A DNA stretch of 47,686 bases. It comes from JALOTE01 sp031422195 (GTDB lineage: Bacteria; Pseudomonadota; Alphaproteobacteria; Rhizobiales; Rhizobiaceae). The notes beneath the pieces were generated by a model, which saw nothing but the letters and a program-made list of their open reading frames with translations, was not told where the DNA came from and did not search any database. This document shows positions 8,335 through 16,550 of the stretch, in pieces. The translations under genes and the position numbers were made by a program. Location: NCBI GenBank assembly GCA_031422195.1, contig JANOPZ010000133.1:1-47686 (forward strand). The letters run 5' to 3'. The first letter of the stretch is position 1, and every line of letters starts with the position of its first letter.

Positions 8335-9810
8335 ATGGCAAACTCATTTCACAATTTGGCGTCCGGCCCCTATATGATCGGCCTTGATGTTGGCACCACG
8401 AGTGTCAAAGCGGGGTTGTTTGATGCTTATGGCGTGCAATATGCCGCGTTTTCAGAGCGATACCCAACTGAGCGGCCTGAAATTAGCCATGCAACACATA
8501 ACCCGGATGATTGGGTGCGGCTGGTTGAAAATGCGCTGCACATGGTTTCGACGGGTGCTCCATCAGGCTCAATTGTTGCTGTTGGTCTCACCAGCCAAGT
8601 TAATACGCATGTTTTTGTGGATGAAAATTTAGAGCCGTTAATGCCAGCATTCACTTGGCAGGATACGCGGTGTGCTGATGTTGCAGCCACGCTGGATACG
8701 CTTGTATCCATTGACGACAAAATCAAATGGTGGGGCGCTCCATTGCCTATTGATGCCAGCCATGTGCTGGCGCGAATAGCCTATGTGAAACAGAATTATC
8801 CGGAGGTGTGGGCAAAGACCAGATATGTGCTTGCGCCCAAAGACTATTGCATCGCCAAGTTGACGGGTGAAATTCTCACCGATCCAATGACCGCCTTCGG
8901 TGTTGTCGATGGCCAGCTGATGTTGATCGGGTCTTTGGTTTCCCTTGTCGAAGGCGCACACGAAAAACTGCCGGCAATTGCCGGTTTTACCACCTATGCG
9001 GGCAAAATTCGAAATGGGTTTTCTTGCGCTGGCGCAGTCATGGTTGTTGGTGCGATGGATGCTTGGGCCGGGTTTTTGGGGGCAGGTGCGGCCAAAAACG
9101 GTGATGCGGTTTATCTGAGCGGCACCAGTGAAATTTTGGGGGTGGTGTCAAAGACCAAGGTGCCAACGCCGGGCGTAATTGCGTTTCCTGAGTGTGAAAA
9201 TTTAATCATCCATGCAGGGCCAACGCAATCAGGCGCTGCCTCGCTTGACTGGGCATCCCAACTTTTCAACCGGCCTTTGAGTGAGTTATTGTCTATGGTT
9301 GCAGCGCTGGATCCGGCAATGGCAGTGCCGGTATTCCTGCCGCATTTGGATGGCGAACGCGCGCCATTATGGGATCCGCAGTCTCGAGGTGCGTTTGCAG
9401 GGGCAAGCGCGCAAATGGGCCCGGCACATTTTACGCTGGCTGTGTTGGAGGGCGTTGTTTATGCCGTACGCTTGCTTTTGGAGAGCTTGCAACAGTCAGC
9501 CGCCCTGACACCAAACCAATTCATGCACGCTGGCGGCGGGGCACGGTCTGATGTGTGGTGCCAAATCCGCGCCGATGTTTTGGGCACTCCAATTGCGCGA
9601 TTGAAAAATCTTGATGCAGGCGTTGTCGGCGCTGCAATGCTCGCAGGTGTCGGGGCAGGGGTATTTTCAAGCATTCGTGAAGCTGCAAAGATTTTTGTTC
9701 ATACAGAACGTCTCTTTGAGCCCCGGCAAAGTTTGGCGGCGCGGCATCATGATGGTTTTGCAAGATATCAGCTGCTTTACGATCAATTGAGGCTTTTCAA
9801 TTCGCAATAA
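8335..9810 (+). CDS. FGGY-family carbohydrate kinase (xylulokinase-like)
   Basis: A sugar kinase of about 491 residues. The N-terminal phosphate-1 motif IGLDVGTTSVKAGL is followed by the FGGY_N domain with TSQVNTHVFVD and TWQDTR, and the FGGY_C domain with the ATP-binding segments YLSGTSEILG and MHAGGGARSDVWCQIRADVLG, the latter the family signature. It should phosphorylate a pentulose, polyol or related sugar in the cytoplasm. The exact start is uncertain: ATG 8335 gives a normal N-terminus, while TTG 8320 has AAAGG eight bases upstream. It is transcribed divergently from the ABC-importer genes, supporting a catabolic uptake locus. Closest by general look to xylulokinases, but FGGY specificity cannot be read from motifs alone. 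Confidence 0.88.
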   Translation: MANSFHNLASGPYMIGLDVGTTSVKAGLFDAYGVQYAAFSERYPTERPEISHATHNPDDWVRLVENALHMVSTGAPSGSIVAVGLTSQVNTHVFVDENLEPLMPAFTWQDTRCADVAATLDTLVSIDDKIKWWGAPLPIDASHVLARIAYVKQNYPEVWAKTRYVLAPKDYCIAKLTGEILTDPMTAFGVVDGQLMLIGSLVSLVEGAHEKLPAIAGFTTYAGKIRNGFSCAGAVMVVGAMDAWAGFLGAGAAKNGDAVYLSGTSEILGVVSKTKVPTPGVIAFPECENLIIHAGPTQSGAASLDWASQLFNRPLSELLSMVAALDPAMAVPVFLPHLDGERAPLWDPQSRGAFAGASAQMGPAHFTLAVLEGVVYAVRLLLESLQQSAALTPNQFMHAGGGARSDVWCQIRADVLGTPIARLKNLDAGVVGAAMLAGVGAGVFSSIREAAKIFVHTERLFEPRQSLAARHHDGFARYQLLYDQLRLFNSQ

Positions 9811-9903
9811 TGTTCCCGTCATCTTATCGGCACAATTGAGCCAGATGGCTGTTGTCAGCAAAAACAGATTTTGCTTTCACGTGAGATGAGGAGTTTCTCA
9901 ACC

Positions 9904-10638
9904 GTGCTTCAAAACAGTATTCGCGCAATTGCGCTTGGCCCTATTTTGGCTCTTGGATTTATGACGCAAATGGCTTTGGCGCAAAATTTTGATCCGCGGT
10001 CGATTATCAATGTCTCAGCCACTGGTGAGACATCGATTGCGCCAGATTTGGCCTATCTCAGGCTGGCTGTTATGCGCGAAAGTGCTACGGCCCGTGAAGC
10101 GCTCACTGCCAATAATGCGGCAATGGCAGAAGTTTTGGCGGCTATGAAAGCCTTTGGTATTGCTGATAAAGATCTGCAAACATCAGGGTTTTCAGTCAAT
10201 CCGATTTACGTTTACCCGAACGCTGACCAACCACAGACGCCACCAAAAATCACGGGGTATCAGGTGAGCAATGCACTTTCAGTTCGCGTGCGTGATTTGG
10301 CTAAATTGGGAGAAGTACTTGATCAGGCTGTGACTCTTGGCGTCAATTCCGGTGGTAATGTCACATTTGGCAATGAAAATCCGGATGCTGCGATCAAAGA
10401 GGCCCGTATCGAAGCCATGAAAGAAGCTGTAGATAAGGCAAAGGTTTTGGTTGAGGCGGCAGGCACTAAACTCGGCAAAATTATTTCGATCAATGAAAGC
10501 TCCAATGCGCCACAGCCGATGGCGATGATGGCGCGTATGGAAATGGCTGATGCGGCTGCGCCAAAATCGGTACCAATGGCAGCTGGCGAAAGCAGCTATA
10601 GTGTCAACGTCAATGTGTCGTTTGAGATTGTTCAGTGA
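9904..10638 (+). CDS. SIMPL-domain (DUF541) periplasmic protein
   Basis: The 244-residue product has a signal peptide with cleavage near ALA-QN and then a full SIMPL (DUF541) domain, beginning with INVSATGETSIAPDLAYL. Further along are GYQVSNALSVRVRDLAKLGEVLDQAV and the helical EARIEAMKEAVDKAKVLVEAAG, all typical of the family. SIMPL proteins of the BP26/Omp28 type, known from Brucella, form periplasmic oligomers of uncertain function. The GTG at 9904 is preferred because AGGAG sits ten bases before it; TTG 9871 and ATG 9886 are in frame but lack a good site. It stands alone, convergent with the SnoaL-like gene. Confidence 0.88.
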   Translation: MLQNSIRAIALGPILALGFMTQMALAQNFDPRSIINVSATGETSIAPDLAYLRLAVMRESATAREALTANNAAMAEVLAAMKAFGIADKDLQTSGFSVNPIYVYPNADQPQTPPKITGYQVSNALSVRVRDLAKLGEVLDQAVTLGVNSGGNVTFGNENPDAAIKEARIEAMKEAVDKAKVLVEAAGTKLGKIISINESSNAPQPMAMMARMEMADAAAPKSVPMAAGESSYSVNVNVSFEIVQ

Positions 10639-10649
10639 TTAAATTTTGT

Positions 10650-10672
10650 GCCAGTTCTGAAACGGAATTGGC
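10650..10672. terminator. Hairpin between convergent genes, possible terminator
   Basis: GCCAGTTC (10650-10657) pairs with GAATTGGC (10665-10672), with one G-U, around a seven-base loop, in the 36-base space between two convergent stop codons. Neither side has a clear U-tract, so terminator activity is a guess from position and fold. Confidence 0.35.
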
Positions 10673-10674
10673 GC

Positions 10675-11088
10675 TTAATCTTCAGCGATTTGCCGCAACC
10701 ACTCTGCCATATCACGGTAGCTGGTGATCCGCGTGATTTTGCCATCATCAACGTCAAAGAATATTCCTGCTTTCATTGAAAACCGCTGACCGTTCGCCGC
10801 GGGAAAACCTTCAAGTGTTGCCACATAAGTGCCACGCCAAGTGTATTCCACTGCGCCATGCGATCCGTCGTCTGAACTCAAGATAACGGCGTCGGCCAAC
10901 CGTTCTTTGAAATGCGCGGCAATGCTGGCGAGCCTAAAACGCAGATTTTCCAGCCCTATTTCGCGTTTGCTTTGACTCATGTCAAACGCAACATCTTCAT
11001 GCATTATCGCCAAAATTGCAGCGCTATCATTGTTATTGGCGGCGTCAATATAGGCTTTAATCAAGCTTTCAGTGATCTGGCGGCTCAT
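10675..11088 (-). CDS. SnoaL-like / NTF2-fold protein
   Basis: A 137-residue protein with the NTF2-like (SnoaL/ketosteroid-isomerase-type) pattern. A first helix (ESLIKAYIDAANNNDSAAI) leads into MHEDVAFDMS, then a curved sheet with AVEYTWRGTYVATLEGFPAANGQ and the family's usual ending GIFFDVDDGKITRITSYRD. This fold serves polyketide cyclases, isomerases and many proteins of unknown role; no catalytic set can be assigned. It lies nine bases downstream of the UPF0260 gene on the same strand, so the two probably share a transcript. Confidence 0.8.
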   Translation of the reverse strand: MSRQITESLIKAYIDAANNNDSAAILAIMHEDVAFDMSQSKREIGLENLRFRLASIAAHFKERLADAVILSSDDGSHGAVEYTWRGTYVATLEGFPAANGQRFSMKAGIFFDVDDGKITRITSYRDMAEWLRQIAED

Positions 11089-11097
11089 CGGTTCAAC

Positions 11098-11550
11098 TCA
11101 CGGTTCTTGATCGAGAATATGTGGGAAATAGTCTTCGCCGGTTTCCAGCTCGGTTTCAACGGCTGTGATTTTACCGCGTACTGACACTCCCTGCCGGTGT
11201 ATTTCCTCGCGGTCGCCACACACCAAATGGTGCCAAGGGAAAAGGTCTTCACCGTCCATAACAAGCTTATATGCACAAGTCTTCGGCAGCCACGATAATT
11301 CACCCACATTTTGAATATCTAAGGTGACACAATCTGGTACCTGAATGCTGCGGTTGGAATAGTCTGTACAGCGACAAGTACCTTCATCAAACAAGCGGCA
11401 AATTACAGAAGTGTAGAAAATCTCCGCTGTATCTTCATCTTCGATTTTCGATAAGCAGCACTTGCCACAGCCATCGCAGAGGCTTTCCCACTCGGCAGCA
11501 GACATTTGGGCAAGGGTTTTGGTTTTCCAAAAGGGCAAGGCGTTTTCCAT
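11098..11550 (-). CDS. UPF0260 family cysteine-cluster protein (YcgN-like)
   Basis: A 150-residue protein of the UPF0260/YcgN family. After the typical beginning MENALPFWKTKTLAQMS and EWESLCDGCGKCC it has the CxxCxxCC cluster, then further conserved cysteines in ICRLFDEGTCRCTDY and PDCV, and the family blocks LSWLPKTCAYK and PWHHLVCGD. The cysteines suggest binding of a metal or Fe-S cluster; the cellular role is unknown. ATG 11550 is chosen because it matches family N-termini and leaves 102 bases to the divergent Mrp gene; a frame-open extension to 11670 would overlap that gene. Probably co-transcribed with the SnoaL-like gene. Confidence 0.9.
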   Translation of the reverse strand: MENALPFWKTKTLAQMSAAEWESLCDGCGKCCLSKIEDEDTAEIFYTSVICRLFDEGTCRCTDYSNRSIQVPDCVTLDIQNVGELSWLPKTCAYKLVMDGEDLFPWHHLVCGDREEIHRQGVSVRGKITAVETELETGEDYFPHILDQEP

Positions 11551-11652
11551 AGCTGCCTTATAAACGAGTTGAAGATTGATGCCATATTGAAGATAGGCCT
11601 TTGCGTTTAACAATTGCCTGCCTAGATAAGTCTGTAAATGGAGCCTGACTTG

Positions 11653-12801
11653 ATGCCACTTTCTAAGCACGATATTCGCGAAAAGTTAAATGCAATAATA
11701 ACGCCTTCCGGCAAAGGGTTGGGCAATTCCGGGGTGCTATCAGAGATTTTTGTGGCCGATGGTAAGGTGTTCTTTTCGCTATCGGTTGAAGCAGACGACG
11801 CGCAAATCTATGAGCCTATCCGGGCTGCTGCTGAAGCTTTGGTAAAAAGTTTGCCGGGAATTAGCAATGTTGCCGTAGCGCTTACCGCGGAACGAAAAGC
11901 TGCCAGTGGCCATGATCATGGCCACTCTCACGCCCACTCTCACGCCCATGCAAGTGCCCATGCAAGTGCCCCCGCCACTCCGCCACCGCAGCGCGCTAAG
12001 CCGGATATTCCCGGGATTAAACATATTATAGCGGTTGCTTCGGGCAAAGGGGGTGTCGGCAAATCTACCACTGCAGTGAATTTGGCTTTGGGATTGGCTG
12101 CATTGGGCTTGAAAATTGGTATTTTAGACGCGGATATCTATGGCCCATCCATGCCGCGACTACTCGGTCTTCGGGGCCAACCTAAAACCACTGACGGTAA
12201 ACGCATGATACCGATGGAGGCTTGGGGCGTTAAAGCTATGTCGATGGGCTTTCTCGTTGAAGAAGAAACGCCGATGATCTGGCGTGGACCGATGGTTATG
12301 TCGGCGCTGACGCAAATGCTGCGTGAGGTTGAGTGGGGTCAGCTCGATGTGCTGGTGGTTGATATGCCGCCCGGCACCGGCGACGCACAACTGACTATGG
12401 CGCAAAATGTGCCGCTGGCTGGGGCTGTTATTGTTTCAACGCCCCAAGATTTGGCTTTGATTGATGCGCGGCGCGGGGTTGCGATGTTTCGGAAGGTCAA
12501 TGTGCCCATTTTGGGTATAATCGAAAACATGAGCTATTTCATCGCGCCCGATACCGGCAATCGCTATGATATTTTTGGACATGGCGGCGCTAAGGCTGAA
12601 GCAGCGCGTATTGATGTTCCGTTTCTGGGGGAAGTGCCGCTGGATATGCAGATTCGCGAAAATTCAGATTCCGGTCGGCCGCTGACCGGTTCAGAACCAG
12701 ACGGTATCCACGCAAGGACCTATATCGAAATGGCCGAAAAAATTTCTAACGCATTAAATGTTGGAACCAAACGCGGAGCGCCGCGTTTCATCTTTGAATA
12801 G
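11653..12801 (+). CDS. apbC: Mrp/ApbC-type iron-sulfur cluster carrier ATPase
   Basis: About 382 residues. An N-terminal MIP18-like (DUF59) domain is followed by a histidine-rich linker of about 20 residues and the P-loop NTPase domain with the deviant Walker A motif GKGGVGKST (131-139), DADIYGPSMPRLLG and VVDMPPGTGDAQLT. Mrp/ApbC proteins bind and transfer [4Fe-4S] clusters in the cytosol. In many members ENMSYF is followed by a CxxC pair that ligates the bridging cluster; here it reads ENMSYFIAPDTG and that pair is absent. ATG 11653 has GGAG nine bases upstream; ATG 11638 would add five residues and has a poorer site. The gene is divergent from UPF0260. Confidence 0.94.
   Translation: MPLSKHDIREKLNAIITPSGKGLGNSGVLSEIFVADGKVFFSLSVEADDAQIYEPIRAAAEALVKSLPGISNVAVALTAERKAASGHDHGHSHAHSHAHASAHASAPATPPPQRAKPDIPGIKHIIAVASGKGGVGKSTTAVNLALGLAALGLKIGILDADIYGPSMPRLLGLRGQPKTTDGKRMIPMEAWGVKAMSMGFLVEEETPMIWRGPMVMSALTQMLREVEWGQLDVLVVDMPPGTGDAQLTMAQNVPLAGAVIVSTPQDLALIDARRGVAMFRKVNVPILGIIENMSYFIAPDTGNRYDIFGHGGAKAEAARIDVPFLGEVPLDMQIRENSDSGRPLTGSEPDGIHARTYIEMAEKISNALNVGTKRGAPRFIFE
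11905..11970. repeat. 22-bp palindrome and two 12-bp tandem duplications coding the His-rich linker
   Basis: Inside the Mrp gene, 11905-11926 is a perfect 22-bp palindrome (AGTGGCCATGATCATGGCCACT would be its text; core GGCCATGATCATGGCC). It is followed by CACTCTCACGCC twice (11923-11946) and CATGCAAGTGCC twice (11947-11970). All units are multiples of three, so they lengthen the linker (HSHAHSHAHASAHASA) without a frameshift. The region looks recently expanded and likely varies in length between strains. Confidence 0.85.
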
Positions 12802-12904
12802 GTGCTGCAAATTCAGCCTGTGTTCATCAGGTGGCGCTAATTTTGCCATGTTTGCAGTTTTCTGCTAGAAACTTAGAGTCACGTGGTCCTCAGGGAGTCA
12901 AACT

Positions 12905-13180
12905 ATGAAAAACACACTTTTTGCCGCTATTATTGCACTATCATCGGTGGGTATGCTCTCAGCTTGCACAACCACTGAAAAAGGCGCTGTGGGTGGCGCA
13001 GTAGCAGGCGCTTTGATCGGGCAAGCCGTCGGTGGAAACACGCAATCGACTTTGATCGGAGCTGGTATTGGCGCGGTAGGTGGAGCTGTTGCCGGTGAAT
13101 TGATTGGCCGTCAAGCAAACGGCAATTGCGTTTATCAGCGCGCCAACGGTACCCAGTTTCTAGGACGGTGCCCTTCTTAA
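12905..13180 (+). CDS. Glycine-zipper lipoprotein (17-kDa-antigen / SlyB-like)
   Basis: A 91-residue outer-membrane lipoprotein. The signal peptide ends in the lipobox LSAC (cysteine at residue 21). The mature part is dominated by a glycine-zipper 2TM domain: GAVGGAVAGALIGQAVGG and a second copy, GAGIGAVGGAVAGELIG. A short tail with two cysteines (NCVYQ and GRCPS) follows. AGGGAG lies at good spacing before the ATG. Such proteins are common in alphaproteobacteria and are thought to stabilise the envelope. A strong terminator follows, so the gene is probably monocistronic. Confidence 0.9.
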   Translation: MKNTLFAAIIALSSVGMLSACTTTEKGAVGGAVAGALIGQAVGGNTQSTLIGAGIGAVGGAVAGELIGRQANGNCVYQRANGTQFLGRCPS

Positions 13181-13210
13181 GCTGAAACAGCTTCTTTGAA
13201 TAGTTTTCGT

Positions 13211-13249
13211 AACGCGCCGTGTTGAACAAACACGGCGCGTTTCTATTTT
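13211..13249 (+). terminator. Rho-independent terminator after the glycine-zipper gene
   Basis: A perfect 13-bp stem (AACGCGCCGTGTT, 13211-13223, with AACACGGCGCGTT, 13229-13241) around a five-base loop is followed by TCTATTTT. This is a textbook intrinsic terminator 30 bases past the stop codon. Confidence 0.9.
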
Positions 13250-13288
13250 AATGACATTGATTGAACCCGTTCAGGAAAGACATTGCGC

Positions 13289-13693
13289 ATGATCGCTACT
13301 TACATCGTTTCACTTTTGGTTTTTCTGGCAATCGATGCCATTTGGCTTGGCTTCATCGCGCGCGATTTTTTTGTGACGCAAATGGGGCCTTTGCTGCGTG
13401 ACGATCCGAACTTGGTGGTTGCAGCTGCGTTTTATTTGGTCTTCGTGGCCGGAATTATTTATTTTGCGGTTTTGCCTGCATTGCGTGAAGGTTCATTCAT
13501 GATGGCAGTGCTTAACGGCGCATTCCTTGGCTTGCTCGCCTATGGCACTTACGACATCACGAATTTGGCTGTGCTTAAGGGCTATCCGCCTCTTCTTGCC
13601 GCAGTAGACATGACTTGGGGCACGTTCTTATCAGGGCTGACGGCTGGGGCCGGGTATTATACGGCTAAAACAGTTGGCTGGAGTGTTGGTTAA
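13289..13693 (+). CDS. DUF2177 family inner-membrane protein
   Basis: A 134-residue membrane protein with four hydrophobic segments (about 3-22, 45-64, 72-92 and 108-128). The family landmarks are IDAIWLGFIARDFF in the first segment, GTYDITNLAVLKGYP in the third and DMTWGTFLSGLTA in the fourth, which match DUF2177. No function is known for the family. ATG 13289 has AGGAAAG ten bases upstream; a TTG two codons earlier is less likely. Its stop overlaps the stop of the convergent TPP-enzyme gene by four bases. Confidence 0.88.
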   Translation: MIATYIVSLLVFLAIDAIWLGFIARDFFVTQMGPLLRDDPNLVVAAAFYLVFVAGIIYFAVLPALREGSFMMAVLNGAFLGLLAYGTYDITNLAVLKGYPPLLAAVDMTWGTFLSGLTAGAGYYTAKTVGWSVG

Positions 13694-15333
13694 CGTCCGG
13701 ATCTAATCTGGCTTAGGGTACGTGCCGGGGTGATCGCTTCCGGGTCTATTTGAAGTTCTAAAATTGATGGCAATAGGCTTGCTTTTGCGCGTTCAAATGC
13801 GGCCCCAAATTCGTTCGTCGCTTTTACAGTTTCGCCGTATCCGCCATAAGCGCGGGCAAGAGCTGCAAAGTCAGGGTTGGTGAGTGCGGTTGCGGAAACG
13901 CGGGCAGGATAATCCCGCTCTTGATGCATACGAATTGTCCCGTACATGTTATTGTTAATAACCAGCACGATGACGGGCAATTTGTACTTTACCGCCGTGG
14001 CGAACTCTTGCCCATGCATCATAAAGCAACCGTCGCCCGCAAAGCAAACAGTCTGCCTGTCTGGAAATGCCAGTGCTGCTGCCACAGCTGCTGGCAAGCC
14101 GTAGCCCATAGAACCAGATGTTGGCGCAGCCTGAGTAGCGAACCGCTGAAACCGGTGGAACCTGTGCAACCACGTCGCGTAATTGCCAGCGCCATTGGTC
14201 ATGATTGTATCCGGTGCGATATTGTCTTCCAGCCAATTCATAATCTCAGCCATATTCAATGTGCCGGGCTGCTTAATGGGCGGAGTTGACCATTTCGAAT
14301 AATCGGCATGCGCTTCAATTGCAGCTTCGTTACTGCGTGATGTCGGCGGAAGCAAAGCTGTTAGCGCCGCACTGAAATTTGCCGGTGTTGAAACAATGCC
14401 TAGGTCGATATTATAGATTTTTCCGATTTCCGCAGCGCCGGAATGAATATGAATAAGTTGCTGTTTTGGGCGCGGGATAGTCAGTAATTCATAGCCTTGG
14501 CTTGGCATTTCACCGAGGCGGCCGCCCACCAGTAAAATCAAATCAGCATCATCAATCCGTTTGCGCAGTTTCGGGTTGATGCCAATGCCAATATCGCCCG
14601 CATAATTGGGGTGCTTATGGTCAAACAGCATTTGCCTGCGAAACGAAACGGCGACTGTGAGGCACCATTTTTCAGCAAAAGCCCGGAATTCTCCAATTGA
14701 TCTTTCGGTCCATCCCGAACCTCCAAGAATGGCAATCGGCTGCGCTGCCGCTGCTAACATGGCCGCCATTGCGGCGATATTTTCAACTGTTGGAGTAGGG
14801 TGCTCAGGTGTTGCAATAATTGCTGTGCCATCGGCCAACTCCGTTAGAATGTCTTCCGGAAGTGCGACAATCACGGGGCCCATCCGCCCTGATTGAGAGA
14901 CATGAAATGCGTTTGCTACTGCGACCGGGATTTCAGCTGCTGACATAGGTTGAAAAACTGCTTTGGCAATACCGCCAAAAAACTGCGTATAATCAATTTC
15001 TTGAAAGGCTTCTTTGCCAAGATGAACCCGCGCAACTTGTCCGATGAACAAGATCATGGGCGTTGAATCCTGCGAAGCAACATGTACACCAGCAGAAGCA
15101 TTGGTTGCACCTGGCCCGCGAGTGACAAAGCAAATGCCGGTCTTTCCGGTAAGCTTGGAATGGGCATCCGCCATCATGGCAGCGCCACCTTCTTGGCGGC
15201 ATGTGATCACGTCGATATTGCTATCCACTAACGCGTCAAGCACGGCCAAGTAGCTTTCGCCCGGCACACAAAACAATCGATCAACGCCATTGGCAATCAG
15301 ACTTTCAACTACATGCTGGCCACCAGATTTCAT
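13690..15333 (-). CDS. Thiamine-diphosphate-dependent enzyme, acetolactate-synthase-like
   Basis: A 547-residue enzyme with the three-domain plan of the ThDP decarboxylase/carboligase family. The N-terminal Pyr domain has VPGESYLAVLDAL and the activating Glu48 in CRQEGGAAMMAD. The central domain has ILGGSGW. The C-terminal PP domain carries the ThDP motif from GDG (433-435) to NNN (460-462). It looks like the catalytic subunit of acetolactate synthase but stands without a regulatory subunit and next to a CoA-transferase, so a housekeeping ILV role is doubtful. Oxalyl-CoA decarboxylase or a related acyl-CoA lyase is an alternative that neighbours would favour, though the VPGES beginning is more like ALS. 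It starts inside the CoA-transferase stop (ATGA), so the two are translationally coupled. The substrate is unknown. Confidence 0.85.
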   Translation of the reverse strand: MKSGGQHVVESLIANGVDRLFCVPGESYLAVLDALVDSNIDVITCRQEGGAAMMADAHSKLTGKTGICFVTRGPGATNASAGVHVASQDSTPMILFIGQVARVHLGKEAFQEIDYTQFFGGIAKAVFQPMSAAEIPVAVANAFHVSQSGRMGPVIVALPEDILTELADGTAIIATPEHPTPTVENIAAMAAMLAAAAQPIAILGGSGWTERSIGEFRAFAEKWCLTVAVSFRRQMLFDHKHPNYAGDIGIGINPKLRKRIDDADLILLVGGRLGEMPSQGYELLTIPRPKQQLIHIHSGAAEIGKIYNIDLGIVSTPANFSAALTALLPPTSRSNEAAIEAHADYSKWSTPPIKQPGTLNMAEIMNWLEDNIAPDTIMTNGAGNYATWLHRFHRFQRFATQAAPTSGSMGYGLPAAVAAALAFPDRQTVCFAGDGCFMMHGQEFATAVKYKLPVIVLVINNNMYGTIRMHQERDYPARVSATALTNPDFAALARAYGGYGETVKATNEFGAAFERAKASLLPSILELQIDPEAITPARTLSQIRSGR

Positions 15334-16529
15334 AATTTTTTTCGATTCAACTCAGCCAATATTTCAGCGTTATGTTCTCCAAGGCGCGGGCTGGGCCTGC
15401 CACTGTCAACTGCAACACCGTCAAACATAATTGGCGTGCGAACGCCGGGGATCATGTTGCCGTCTTGGTCGGGCGCGTTAACCACTAATTCACGGTGCAG
15501 AATTTGGGGGTCGGCAAACATTTCGGAGATTTTGTTAATCGGGCCTGACGGCACGGCATTTGCCTCGCACGCCCGAAGCAGATCATCCCGTTTCCATTTT
15601 ATTGTTTGGGCTTTTAGCAAAGCCGTTAGGGCTTGGTGGTTGGCCAAACGCATCTCATTGGTTGCAAAGCGCATATCTTCTGCAACGCCACCGATATTGA
15701 GAATGGTGCACAGGCGGTGGAATTGTCCATCATTGCCGACAGCCAAAATGATATGGCCGTCGCTGACCTCAATGACTTCATAAGGTGCGATATTCACGTG
15801 ACTATTGCCGACCCTGCGCGGATTTTTACCAGATGCCAAATAATTCATGCCCTGATTGGCCAGTGCGGCGGCCTGCACATCGAGCAATGCCATATCGATA
15901 GTGCAACCTTTACCGGTTCGCGCGCGTTCGATGAGCGCGGCTTCAATTGCAACAACTGCATAAACGCCAGTGAACAGATCCGCCACAGCCACGCCAGACT
16001 TCATCGGCTCGCCATCTGGCACACCGGTAATCGACATCAGACCCGACATGCCTTGCACAATGTAATCGTAGCCCGCAAAGTGGGCATATGGCCCGTCCTG
16101 CCCGAAGCCGGTTATCGAGCAATAAATCAACCCGGGGTTTTCCGTTTGCAAACTAACGGCATCGAGGCCGAATTTGGCCAGCCCGCCCACTTTGAAATTC
16201 TCGACAACAACGTCGGCGGTTTTCACCAAACGACGAACAATCTCACGGCCTTCGGCGGTGCGAAAGTCGGCAACGATAGAACGTTTGCCGCGATTAGCAG
16301 CATGGTAGTATGCGGCGGAAAGATTGGATCCATCGTTAGCTTCAATGAAAGGTGGCCCCCAATGGCGTGTGTCATCACCGTCCGGGTGTTCAACCTTGAT
16401 AACGTCGGCGCCCATATCTGCCATAATCTGGCAAGCCCAAGGCCCTGCCAGCACGCGGGCGATTTCAATGACGCGGATCCCTGCAAGGGGTTTAGGTCTT
16501 TGTACATTATTGCTTTGCTGAACTGACAT
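15330..16529 (-). CDS. Type III CoA-transferase (CaiB/BaiF family)
   Basis: A 399-residue class III CoA-transferase. The N-terminus LAGIRVIEIARVLAGPWACQ and the following MADMGADVIKVEHPDGDDTR are diagnostic, as are NRGKRSIVADFRTAEGRE and YCSITGFGQDGPYA. Asp155 in AGYDYIVQGMSG is in the position where the family carries its acyl-anhydride-forming aspartate. It moves CoA between organic acids. The gene follows an alpha/beta hydrolase by 21 bases and overlaps the ThDP-enzyme start, forming a three-gene operon that probably activates and then cleaves a small carboxylic acid. Formyl-CoA:oxalate transferase is one possible activity but no specific feature proves it. Confidence 0.9.
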   Translation of the reverse strand: MSVQQSNNVQRPKPLAGIRVIEIARVLAGPWACQIMADMGADVIKVEHPDGDDTRHWGPPFIEANDGSNLSAAYYHAANRGKRSIVADFRTAEGREIVRRLVKTADVVVENFKVGGLAKFGLDAVSLQTENPGLIYCSITGFGQDGPYAHFAGYDYIVQGMSGLMSITGVPDGEPMKSGVAVADLFTGVYAVVAIEAALIERARTGKGCTIDMALLDVQAAALANQGMNYLASGKNPRRVGNSHVNIAPYEVIEVSDGHIILAVGNDGQFHRLCTILNIGGVAEDMRFATNEMRLANHQALTALLKAQTIKWKRDDLLRACEANAVPSGPINKISEMFADPQILHRELVVNAPDQDGNMIPGVRTPIMFDGVAVDSGRPSPRLGEHNAEILAELNRKKL

Positions 16530-16550
16530 GGCTGTTGCGATAGCAGAGGC

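Noticed and set aside
11551..11670. Longer UPF0260 protein starting at 11670
   Set aside because: The extra 40 residues do not fit the family and would overlap the divergent Mrp gene.
13690..16529. Oxalate degradation pair (frc and oxc)
   Set aside because: The ThDP enzyme starts with VPGES and has an acetolactate-synthase-like layout; no formyl-CoA-transferase-specific feature is visible. Kept generic.
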